A DNA stretch of 64,000 nucleotides. It comes from Isoetes taiwanensis (lineage: Eukaryota; Streptophyta; Lycopodiopsida; Isoetales; Isoetaceae). Below are positions 55,738-64,000 of the stretch, piece by piece. Positions within the stretch are counted from its first letter, which is position 1; every line of letters starts with the position of its first letter. The notes below the pieces were generated by a model, which saw nothing but the letters and a program-made list of their open reading frames with translations, did no database searches and was not told the DNA's origin. Position numbers and translations under genes: made by a program. Location of the stretch: positions 4,834,623-4,898,622 of the forward strand of contig JAJEKV010000027.1 of the NCBI GenBank assembly GCA_021234155.1, given 5' to 3'.

Positions 55738-56660
55738 TTCTCCCCCCTTAGGACAATGCTGTCCTCAGCATTGCGCTAAGGTGACGAACCTACACTATCC
55801 CTGCAAAACAACATAAGTATACAACTTTAATTTAATTTAAACGATCAACTTCCTATTAAACAGTAAGTTGTCAAAAGTTAGGCTATATTTGTACCTATAC
55901 AAAATTATATAGCCTTAACAAGGTTACTTCCTATAATAATTCAAAACATTACTATAAGTGTTGTTAGGGTTCATAATTTAAATCTAAATCATGATCCCCC
56001 CATCTTCTCGTAATGCGCCCCTCCTCGATGCTCGCTTCTCACTTGCCTGCATGAGTAGCACATTACGTTAGCTTAGTTAATAAATTTGTGGTTTTAAGGA
56101 ACCACCCCCCTTACCAACCTCCTTGAGCCGAACTACTAGCTCAAGGTTACCCTACTACCTTGCACTCGATCATGGCCCCATAAGGATTTGAGCTTAAGGA
56201 ACATTTAAGATGCTCCTATCATCGCCCATGATCAAGTGCTACCTTGTACATGATCGTCCAGATTGAGTACACCCCAGTGCATCATGCCCCGAGGGTTTCA
56301 AGCTAGGGAACGTCTTACGATCCCTTCAAGCTAGGGAACGTCTCACGATACCATCATCGTGCATGATCACTTAAACCTCACCATGATCACCATGACCCCC
56401 CTATGGTCAGGTGTGCGAGCCCCGCATTGTGGCATAGAGAGCATCCGACAGATGTCTCATCATCGCCCACCATGCTCACTTCCTCTCTCTCGCATGACCC
56501 TATTGGTCATGCGCACCTCTTGGTGCATGTTGGCCTAGAGAATGCCTTAAAGGCGTATCTCATCATCGCCTACACGTTCCAAGATTCTGGCATATGCATT
56601 CCACTGGCTAGAATACATCTGCCAGAGCTAAGGCTAACTAAGAAACATACTAAGCTAACC
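55738..56660 (-). other. gypsy-3 3' untranslated region
   Basis: The stretch between the chromodomain stop and the polypurine tract. Contains C-rich repeats with CACCATGATCACCATG and GGTTTCAAGCTAGGGAACGTC-like duplications (56295-56350). The plus-strand open frame at 56403-56837 is an antisense shadow of the integrase end. Confidence 0.6.
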
Positions 56661-56666
56661 TCCTGG

Positions 56667-58018
56667 CTAGTCGGCGTCGACCAAGTCGGAGACGACTCGC
56701 CCATCAAACTCCTTCATGAAGTCCGGGCATTGCTTCTCCAAATCCTGCTTCAATACCCATGTCGCGTCTTCCACGGGCAAGTGTTTCCACTTGACCAAAT
56801 ACTGGAGGAACTGAGACCTCCTAGTCTTCTTGAATGACTTATCAAGAAGCAATTCAGGCACAATTTTGACTTGCTCCTCAGTCATTTCCAACAAAGTTGG
56901 AGTATCCAAAACCTCCTCAGGGTTTGGGTTGTGCCTTTTCAATAGACTCACATGGAATACCTTGTGGACCTTAAGGTGCGCTGGGAGATCCAACTTGTAG
57001 GCCTTAGAGCCCACTTTCTCCAAAATCTTGAACGAACCGGCCCACCTAGGGGCAAGCTTCTTACAATTCCCTATGCGAAGCTTAGCTTGCTTTACCTTGA
57101 TCTTCAACCAGACGCTGTCGCCTACCTTGAACTCCCTTACGGTCCTGTGCCTGTCGGCTACACTCTTCTGCCGACTTCTTGCTGCTAATAGATACCCCCT
57201 TACTTCTTCCACTAGCTGCTGCATATCTCCTAGCATCTGCTGGGATACTTCAACCTTTGACACAGGATTGTGCCAAGTATCCGAGGTTAGGCACTGGTAC
57301 CCGTAATTGATCATGAAGGGAGACATCTGGAATGACTCATGCTTCGCACTGTTGTAGGCGAATTCTACCAAGTGGATGTCCTCATCCCACTTGGATTGCT
57401 TATTCTACACATAGCTTCTGAGCATATCTTTGATGATGTGATTCGTCCGCTCCGTCTGGCCATCTGTCTGAGGATGGTAGGCCGTGCTCATCGAGAGCTT
57501 GGTCTGGATCGTGGCAAAAAGATCCTGCCAGAATGCACTCATGAACTTGGAATCTCTGTCTGATATTATCTCTCGAGGCATGCCGTGGAGAAAATCTCCT
57601 TTACAAATAGAACGGCAGTGTCTAAGGCTGTGTCCGTAGTTTTGCAAGGCACAAAGTGTGCCATCTTAGATAATTTGTCTATGACAACCATTAATGCATC
57701 TTTGCCTCGTAGAGTTCTAGGAAGTCCTGTGATAAAATCCATGCTTATTACTTCCCACTTTGCATTCGGCACTGCCAAAGGTTCCAAGGCTTCCAGAATT
57801 CGAAGCTGCTCTGCCTTGGTCTGCTGGCACAACTGGCATTCTCGAATGTATCTGGCTATCTGTTTCTTCATTCCCGGCCAGAAATAGCTACTTCGAATCT
57901 TGAAGTAGGTCTTCATAAACCCCACATGCCCTGCTATTGGGCTGTTGTGTGTGTCATGAAGAATTAACTTCCTTACACCTGACGATTTGGGCACACACAA
58001 CTTATCTTTATGGTACAA
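56667..58018 (-). pseudogene. gypsy-3 integrase with chromodomain
   Basis: 58018-57566: HDTHNSPIAGHVGFMKTYFK and RECQLCQQTKAEQ (HHCC zinc domain), WEVISMDFITGLPRT (core Asp) and MVVIDKLSKMAHFVPC. After a frameshift: GMPREIISDRDSKFMSAFWQ (core Asp) and YHPQTDGQTERTNHIIKDML (core Glu). 57371-56667: EFAYNSAKHESFQMSPFMIN, VWLKIKVKQAKLRIGNCKKL, LAPRWAGSFKILEKVGSKAY (GPY/F-like), HKVFHVSLLKRHNP, then a chromodomain (SFKKTRRSQFLQYLVKWKHL, DATWVLKQDL). The aromatic cage seems partly kept (F, Y, W). One frameshift and a stop at 57406 separate the parts. Confidence 0.9.
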
Positions 58019-58093
58019 CAGGTTGCCTTCCTTCCTATAATGTTTGAAGGCTTCCCGTTCCCTATCTGTTCTAGCCTCCTTAGAGAGGCTTGC

Positions 58094-60029
58094 TCATGCC
58101 TCCTTGAAATCACCTTCAGATGGTAAGGTCTCCTCAATTTTCTTGCCATACCCACTCGAAAGAGTTGATATAGCATTACAATGTGTTCTCGTCTCAAGGG
58201 GTCTTCTAGAGAGAGCATCAGCAACCACATTCAACTTACCCGGCTTATAAGCAATCTCGAAATCATACTCTTCGAGAAATTCCATCCACCTCCTTTGCCT
58301 TAGATTGAGGAGTGGTTGGGTAAAAATGTATTGGAGACTCTGGTGATCAGTATCTAACTGAAATTTTCTTCCAAGCAAATAATGCCTCCAAATACGAAGA
58401 ACCCTCACAAAAGCTAGAAGTTCCTGATCATGGGTTGGATAACGCTGCTCGGCGTCATTCAACTTCTTCGAATCATAGGCTACTACTCTTCCTTCTTGCA
58501 TAAGGACTCCACCTGTTGCTATCTTACTTGTCATCCGTTGCTACTATCTTGTCCTTGTCTGGATCCGACAGAATTAGCACTGGTGTTGTTGTTAAGGCTT
58601 CCTTAAGCTTTTCAAATGAAGCTTGAACATTTTCTAACCAATGTGTTCTCCAATCTTTCACCTTAATGCTCTTAGTGAGGTCCGTCAAAGGGGAGGCCCA
58701 CTTAGCGAAGTCCTTCACGAACTTCCTATAATATCCTGCCAGACCTAAAAAGCTTCTCACTTCTGCCACATTCTTTGGAGCTGGCCAATCGACTACTGCT
58801 TCGATCTTTGCGGGGTCGGTGGAGATTCCTTCCGCTGATATCACGTGGCCCAAGTACTCCACTCTTTTGGTAGCAAAGTGGCATTTGGAGAGCTTCCCAT
58901 ACAACCGATGCCGTCTCAACTTTTCCAACACTCTTCTCAAATGCTAACAATGATCTTCAATGGACTTGCTGTAGACTAGAATGTCGTCGAAAAAAACAAT
59001 GACAAACTCATCTAAGAACTCCCTGAAGATGTTGTTCATGAGACGCATGAAAGTTGCCGGGGCATTCGATAAGCCAAAGAGCATTACCGTAAACTCAAAG
59101 TGCCCGTACTGCGTTCTAAAGGCGGTCTTATGGATATCCTCTTCCCTTATCCTTATTTGATGGTAGCCCGACCTCAAATCAATCTTAGAGAAAACCTTCG
59201 CTCCTTGGAGTTGATCCATCAAATCATCTGCCCTTGGCAGAGCATACTTATTCTTTATCGTCTGCTTGTTGAGCTGGCGATAATCTATGCACATTCTTAA
59301 ACTCCCGTCCTTCTTCTTCACGAAGAATATGGGTGCTCCAAAAGGAGACACACTTGCTCTAATAAATCCAAGGTCAAGCAATTCCTGCAGCTGCTTCTTG
59401 AGCTCAATTAACTCCGGTGTGCTCATCCTGTAAGGTGTCTTGGTGGTAGGCTTAGCATCTGGAGCTAGTGTGATTTCAAACTCTACACCCCTATAAGGTG
59501 GTAGCTGACGGATTTGATCCGAAAATACATCATTGAACTTCCTAATGAGCCTTGCTACTGGCTTGGGCAACTGATTCCCACTTAGGTCACTTTCCTTCTC
59601 TTTAGTTGGTTCAATTGCCTCTAACCTCAGAATATACTTCACCTTGTTTCTTATTATACTTTTTCTTAGCTGCTTCATAGAAATGCACTGCATAGGAGAA
59701 GCTACCTTCTTACCTTTTACTATGAATCTGCTGCTATCTGGCGCCGTCATGGAGATCTCGTTGCGGTCGCAGTCAATCATCGCTTTAGCTAGCTTTAGGA
59801 ACTCCATTCCTGCTATAAGGTCATACTTTCCGATATCCATGACCTCAGCCCCCATCGGCCACTTGCTTCCACTAAGGTCTATATCAAAGGTGATCCTCCT
59901 TCCCTTAGTGTGCTGAATGGCACCGTTTGCCATGCTAACTGGCCTTGGCTTTGATTTCAAGACTTTATTCCTCATTAGGGCAGCCAGCCTAGGAGAGGCA
60001 AAGTTATGAGAGCTACCTGTATCTATCAA
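58094..60029 (-). pseudogene. gypsy-3 protease, reverse transcriptase and RNase H
   Basis: Protease: [19 protein letters not shown] (DTG active site) and [100 protein letters not shown] and [15 protein letters not shown] (catalytic FDD, with F for the usual Y). A TAG follows DHC at 58947-58945, then [20 protein letters not shown] and [20 protein letters not shown]. RNase H: ATGGVLMQEGRVVAYDSKKL, LDTDHQSLQYIF and YKPGKLNVVADALSRRP, in a second frame after a frameshift near 58530. One stop and one shift aside, it is well preserved. Confidence 0.9.
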
Positions 60030-60097
60030 GACTAGGTATGGACTGCTATCTATGATACCCTCAGCCGCAATGACAGTGGACCAATTTTCAATATCAC

Positions 60098-61470
60098 CTA
60101 CTCAATAGCTACACAAATATGGCACTCACCCTCTATGAAATCTTGCGCTTCCTGCTGGTCGTCCTCTTCGTTGTCTCCTTCGGTTGGTGAATCCCAATCT
60201 GCAAGTTCTGCCAAAGCTGTCTGCATGACGAATGGACAGTCGTGCGTTCGGTGCCCTGGCTGGAAGCACCTAAAGCACAACTTCTTTTCAATGCATTCCT
60301 GCCTCTTTTCCTTTGGCAGGCTATTTAAAAGACGCTTGAGCGAACTGCCCCCTGATCCATTTTGTGGCTTACGGTCTCCAAAGGGCTTTCCCTGAGCTTT
60401 CCCTTATGTTGGCCTCCGGTTGGCGTAGTTGATGCTTGTTTATTCTGATATTGCCCTTGATACTGCACTGTTGTTTTACCCTTGAATGGCAACTGTTTCT
60501 GCCCTGGAGTAACTGGTGCTTCTTCCAAACTTAAGGCTTTGTCTTCGGCTTCTGCAACTGTCTTGGGGTTGATTGCTCGAACTAGCCTTTTGATGCTGCT
60601 GTTCAACCCTTCAATATAGCCGTCGACCGCTTGCCTTTCAGATACCCCGGGAACATTAAGCCTTAGCCTCATGAATTTCTCTGTGTACTTAGCTACTGAT
60701 AGGTTCCCCTGGTCTAACCTGTAGAACTGCTGGATCTGCCTGCTAGTGTGTGATCTTGGCACATAATGTTTTCGAAAGGCCTTGCTGAAGGTCTTGAATC
60801 TGTAACTGTTTCTTTTCAGCTTATTGGACTTTGCATAGCCCTTCTACCAAATTCTGGCTGCTCCTATTAAGTTGGCTGTAGCAACCTTCCCTATGTCTTT
60901 ACCAAACTCTTCCATCTCATCAAGCCAAGCTTCTGCCTCCATGCCTGACCTGTCTTTCCCTGAAAACTGACCCAACTTTCTAGTCTTCCATACATTGCTC
61001 ATAGCGCTATCCACTTTCTTCTGATAGTCATCTGTCTTCCTTGCCATGGCTCTTACCTGTGATGTATCGGACTCACTCTCTGAGCTAGAACTGTCTTGGC
61101 TGCCAGAAGTGTCTGATGAACTGGAGCTAGATGGTGTTGGGGTCCTTCGGGTTCTCATTTTTCTCTTTCTGTCCCTGACATTTCCCTGATTGCCTTCCCC
61201 TTCTGGTTATGGAGCCTCCTCAACGCCTTGGGCAGGTAATGGTGGTGGAGGTTGTGGTGCAGGTCCATATTCCTGAGCGTTCATCAATGGGGTTGCCTAG
61301 TGAATCAGCTGGTGCATCTGGTTCCTCATTTGCGTGAGCCTTGCATTGATTGTCTCCACCGTCATTTCTTCATTGTTGTCGTCCTGCTCACGTCCAAACA
61401 AGTTTCTAGGTACCCATTGGTGATGTCGGCCCTGGCCTTGAGACCCTGAGCCGCTGTTCCTGGCTGCAAG
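60098..61470 (-). pseudogene. gypsy-3 gag with CCHC knuckle
   Basis: From about 61470: NLFGREQDDNNEEMTVETIN, ARLTQMRNQMHQLIH then TAG, PAPQPPPPLPAQGVEEAP then a stop, and a Ser-rich acidic run (60844-61158). DYQKKVDSAMSNVWKTRKLG, MEAEAWLDEMEEFG and LIGAARIW are followed by a TAG at 60846-60844. Then FSKAFRKHYVPRSHTS, YTEKFMRLRLNVPGVSERQA and GYIEGLNSSIKRLVRAINPK. After a frameshift comes the CCHC knuckle CFRCFQPGHRTHDC. The stop after AARIW is at the same codon as the TGA in fragment ii. Confidence 0.85.
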
Positions 61471-61474
61471 TATT

Positions 61475-61695
61475 AGTCATCAATACTCGTTATTTAAGTT
61501 ATATATTATTCATTCTTATTTACAAGTGAATGTTTGTTGAGCATAAAAGGAATCATGTCAAAATTGCACTTATAAGTTAAGGACAATTTATAGTCATTAA
61601 CATATAAAAGTTACACATTAATATAAAATACATGATAGTACATAGAAGTGAAGAGATTCAATACAATTTAGAAGATGAGTAAAAACAGAAATTGT
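61475..61695 (-). other. AT-rich spacer between ORF0 and gag
   Basis: About 220 bp of strongly AT-rich sequence separates the ORF0 stop from the gag region. A similarly AT-rich spacer of about 170 bp lies at the same place in fragment ii (14264-14435), although the sequences do not align by eye. It might hold an internal promoter, ribosome landing or splice sites for gag. Confidence 0.45.
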
Positions 61696-63192
61696 TTATC
61701 TTCGATGGCCCTTCGTCAATTTGAAGAAATTCTTGACGTCTCTAAGTCGAAGGCCTTTGCCGAGATTGCGCAAGATGTTCCTGGAAGATCCCCCTTCGAG
61801 TGCTCGAGCCATTTCAGGCGCCGGGAGTTCTGGTGCCGTTGCCGCTACTATCGTCAATGTTGCGTCCCTGAGGTGGCCTCTGGCGAAGTCGAGGCAGTGG
61901 AGTGCCACGGATCTCTTGAAGAGGATGACGTGATCCGTTACGGGGTCTAATTTGGCGTGCTGCCCGAAGCCAGAAAGTGCTATGAGGAGTGCCACCGACT
62001 CTTCTCCCCGCGGGCTGAGCTCCTTGTGGAAGACTATCATCTGCCCTTGGCTGAGGGCTCGAAGATAGTACCGGAGTGCCTTACCCTTCCCTATAGCATT
62101 CGAGCATGTGCCCCTTCTCTGAGCTGCTTCGCCGTAGACGTCTAATGCCAAGAGGTCTTCATGGTCCCTCCACATGGTAGTTGCACTCTCCAGGTTGATG
62201 CTACTGGATGCCTCCCGCATACTCCTAGAACGAACCGTTCGGCTAGAGCTTGGGCCTCTTCCTGATTTGTACAATCTGCTCTATATTTGTTGAAACTCCT
62301 CCTCTGGGATGATTGGCTCCTGTTGGCGATACATCTCCCTTATCTGCTCATAGGCCGCTATATCTGACATTGTCTCCCCGGCGTATGAGTGTCGTTCCGC
62401 TAGCTCCTTTGGAATTTCTTGATAGGAGTAGTCGATGAAGTCGTTGTGCTGCTCTTTCGCCATCAATCCTAAGAGCTCGTCGATTCGGAGCCCTTCTTCT
62501 TGGCAGTAAGGAAGGTTGAGGATGTCATTCGCCAAGATGTAATCCTCTCCATCGATGATTATTGGTGACAGGGCTGTGATGCCAATTGGTGGTTCATAGG
62601 CCCGCTTGATTTCATCATCATGCCTGGCTATTCGCCTCTCCATCCTCATCGCCTCTCTGCTTTTCCAATCTGGATTTTCTTCCCCTAGCTACTCGTAGTC
62701 TTGCTCGATCTACAGTGCTGGTGTCCCTGATGTCATGCCATGGTACTCGTACTCCGAGGACTCGATCTCATGGATGTAGCTCTGCTCCCTTCGAGTGTCG
62801 AGTGGCGCTAGATCCAAAGGCTGAATTGAGGGCTCTCCCACCTTGTTGATTGCCTTATACTGCATGAATAGAGCAAGGGCTGCATGGGCTGATAGATATC
62901 TATGCCTATTATGCTTGCAGGTCATGTAGTCGGGCATGGTTCGTGTTCTATCCCACAACTTGCTCTTGCCCTTGGACCCTCCCCCTACGGCTTGGCTAAG
63001 CGAATCTAGGGATACCCATTTCCCTCCACCAGGCGGCAAGCTAACTTCCCAGGGTAGGATCTGCTGGTCATATTGGCAAATGATATGTCAGTGTAGAAAG
63101 GCGTTCTGGTCAATGTTGCATGGAGATCAAAGAGATGGTTAAATACATGGAAAGCTTGATCAGCAGGAAAATCACGAATGTGGTTGGCAGCA
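61696..63192 (-). pseudogene. gypsy-3 ORF0, conserved middle and C-terminal blocks
   Basis: Three blocks share one frame, separated by TAGs (62712-62710, a second near 62695, 62283-62281). 63039-62710: GGGKWVSLDSLSQAVGGGSK, MPDYMTCKHNRHRYLSAHAA, VGEPSIQPLDLAPL. 62649-62281: IGITALSPIIIDGEDYILAN, LNLPYCQEEGLRIDELLGLM. 62274-61696: a Ser/Arg-rich start, ALRYYLRALSQGQMIVFHKE, PRGEESVALLIALSGFGQHA, DHVILFKRSVALHCLDFARG, RNILRNLGKGLRLRDVKNFF, stop at 61696. The stretch 63190-63040 is open only in another frame (HIRDFPADQAFHVFNHLFDL), indicating two compensating frameshifts. Blocks recur at 2963-3370 and 13396-14263. No known domain recognised; presence upstream of gag on the same strand in three copies argues that it belongs to the element. 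Confidence 0.8.
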
Positions 63193-63570
63193 TCATATCA
63201 TACTCCGTGCCAAGTGCAGGTCCTTGGGCATAACCGTCACCCGCTTGGCGTGGATGGCGCAAAGGTTTCCCTCCTCAAAGAGCTGGATCAGCTCTGCTTC
63301 TGAGGCTTCTTGCAGGGCCCGGGTCATTAGAGGTGTGACCCTGTAATCGGTCCGGAACTCCTGCATTACCTCGCGAAGAAGGTGTTCGAATGGCGCCTTC
63401 CTTATTAGGAGATTAGTGCACTGTTGAAAGTGCCTAATCTCGCTAAACACCCGAACGTGCCGGGAGTTTGGCCCGTGATGGGTCTTCTTGGGCTTCTCGA
63501 CATTCTACTTGCAGTACCAATCATTATACCTCGTCCAGCGACGGAGGTACTCCTGGTACACCTTCATTCT
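63193..63570 (-). pseudogene. histone H3-like (CENH3-like) domain at the N-terminus of ORF0
   Basis: In the frame of ORF0, the sequence from 63450 to 63193 aligns without gaps to histone H3 residues about 48-131. Helix alpha-[17 protein letters not shown]. Alpha-1: [12 protein letters not shown]. Loop 1: RTDYRV. Alpha-2: [16 protein letters not shown] and [12 protein letters not shown]. Loop 2 and alpha-3: [12 protein letters not shown]. Residues equivalent to H3 R83 (loop 1 DNA contact) and C110, H113, R116, D123, L126 (H3-H3' four-helix bundle) are kept. EIRHFQ, TNLLI and APF resemble centromeric H3 more than canonical H3 (RRYQ, TELLI, LPF), but loop 1 lacks the usual CENH3 extension. Upstream, [16 protein letters not shown] mimics the end of the H3 tail; a TAG lies at 63507-63505. 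After alpha-3 a stop or frameshift leads to the rest of ORF0. Confidence 0.85.
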
Positions 63571-63960
63571 TCGCTTGAATTCGCGATCTTGCTTGAGCGC
63601 GAATTCACGCTTGTCCCACGAGGCCTATCCCTCCTCGCCTTCGTCCTCCTCTCCTTCTCCTTCAGCTCCCTCTCCCTTTTCTTCCGTGCTGCCCTGTCCT
63701 CTGGCCACTCCTTCACTTTTTCCTTGCCCTTCTTCTTCATTGAAGAAGGGCCTGCCTGTTGGGTCTGATGCTGCTGCTGCTGCTGCTCCCCGGTCTCCTC
63801 CTCCCGGCGCTCTTCCTCCTGATGCTCCACCCCTTCGCCAGACAGGGGCCCAAAGTGGCGAGTCTCGTCGGTTCGCTGAGTGCCTGCCGACGAAGAGCTA
63901 CTGCTGTTGCTGTGGGCCTCCTTCTGGGAGATGTGGAAGGTCTCGTTAGTGGAAAATGAC
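63571..63960 (-). pseudogene. possible N-terminal tail of gypsy-3 ORF0 (low complexity)
   Basis: Minus-strand sequence is open in two frames. One (63830-63564) gives a glutamine run (GEQQQQQHQ) and a highly charged stretch (RAARKKRERELKEKERRTKA, RRDRPRG). The other, the H3 frame, gives acidic EGEGEEDEGEEG, a TAG, then WDKREFALKQDREFKRRMKV and YQEYLRRWTRYNDWYCK leading toward the H3-like fold. I cannot tell which is the original frame. A basic, disordered tail before a histone fold would be expected for an H3-like protein. The region reaches the right edge of the window. Confidence 0.4.
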
Positions 63961-64000
63961 GCCTCCTCCTCTGGTCTCGGCCGAAGGTGCGGTGGGATTT

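Larger units (their letters stand above)
54096..64000 (-). mobile_element. Ty3/gypsy chromovirus gypsy-3 with upstream ORF0 (5' end beyond window)
   Basis: Minus-strand order from the right edge: ORF0 with a histone-H3-like domain (about 63570-61696), AT-rich spacer (61690-61475), gag (61470-60100), protease-RT-RNase H (60029-58094), integrase with chromodomain (58018-56667), about 930 bp of untranslated sequence, polypurine tract TAAGGGGGGAGAA (55750-55738), and the 3' LTR (55737-54096). The 5' LTR and primer-binding site were not found and must lie right of the window, so the element exceeds 9.9 kb. It is inserted in LINE D; GGGGA (54091-54095) is the expected 5-bp target duplication on this side. 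Confidence 0.9.

Noticed and set aside
63424-63959. Plus-strand frames of 66-153 codons at the right edge
   Set aside because: Antisense shadows of the H3-like domain and its charged low-complexity upstream part; composition (Ser/Pro/Leu) follows from the opposite strand.
1-64000. CRISPR arrays, operons, bacterial promoters or terminators, rRNA genes
   Set aside because: None seen; spliced genes and plant retroelements show this is eukaryotic nuclear DNA.

Overview
The window is nuclear DNA of a land plant with a large, repeat-rich genome. Supporting this are spliced plant-like genes (an eEF1A lysine methyltransferase with GT-AG introns, and an A-type cytochrome P450), chromodomain-bearing Ty3/gypsy elements, L1-like and other non-LTR elements, a DIRS-like fragment and MITEs. 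The low gene density and diversity of decayed elements would suit a fern, gymnosperm or other large genome, but I cannot fix the lineage. Only the left-edge methyltransferase looks intact. Most other host-gene material is broken or fragmentary.

Layout. 1-690: last three exons of an EFM5/EEF1AKMT1-type methyltransferase. 1.57-3.37 kb: a gypsy LTR remnant split by a 599-bp insertion, then a fragment of an extra retrotransposon ORF, here called ORF0. 7.1-10.5 kb: a minus-strand LINE (A). 10.6-12.4 kb: a 1.8-kb almost pure pyrimidine tract. 13.4-15.77 kb: a gypsy fragment with ORF0 and gag. 15.8-16.3 kb: a short LINE-derived piece. 17.3-17.7 kb: a probable coatomer beta-prime pseudogene fragment. 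18.4-22.7 kb: a plus-strand LINE (C) carrying a MITE. 23.3-25.05 kb: a P450 pseudogene with a retroelement tail just upstream. 26.85-28.86 kb: the 3' end of a chromovirus and its LTR, then a DIRS-like RT scrap. 31.5-33.4 kb: minus-strand host exons, partly duplicated. 33.71-43.97 kb: a nearly complete minus-strand chromovirus (gypsy-2) with two LTRs, split by a 5'-truncated L1-like LINE (B) with an 11-bp target duplication. 44.0-45.4 kb: first coding exon of a minus-strand host gene. 45.7-47.5 kb: a decayed DDE-transposase-like gene. 49.5-50.1 kb: a foldback element. 51.0-54.1 kb: a second L1-like LINE (D). 54.096 kb to the right edge: a large minus-strand chromovirus (gypsy-3) inserted into LINE D.

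The most notable content is in gypsy-3. Between the gag gene and the 5' end, which lies beyond the window, it has an extra same-strand ORF (ORF0). Recognisable blocks at 63450-63193, 63039-62710, 62649-62281 and 62274-61696 share one reading frame and are separated by stops plus one stretch with compensating frameshifts. The N-terminal block is a histone-H3 fold, gap-free against H3 residues about 49-131. It keeps the H3-H3' interface residues and has several features of centromeric H3 (CENH3). Downstream ORF0 sequence recurs in two other gypsy fragments in this window (2963-3370 and 13396-14263). The same element ends pol with a chromodomain. A chromovirus carrying both an H3-like histone fold and a chromodomain would be a striking chromatin-targeting design. 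All copies here are mutated, so function can only be inferred from the family as a whole.

A second regulatory point of interest is gypsy-2. Both LTRs carry a perfect four-unit heat-shock element just upstream of a TATA box, as in heat-activated plant retrotransposons, and also an antisense tRNA-like pol III A/B-box segment.
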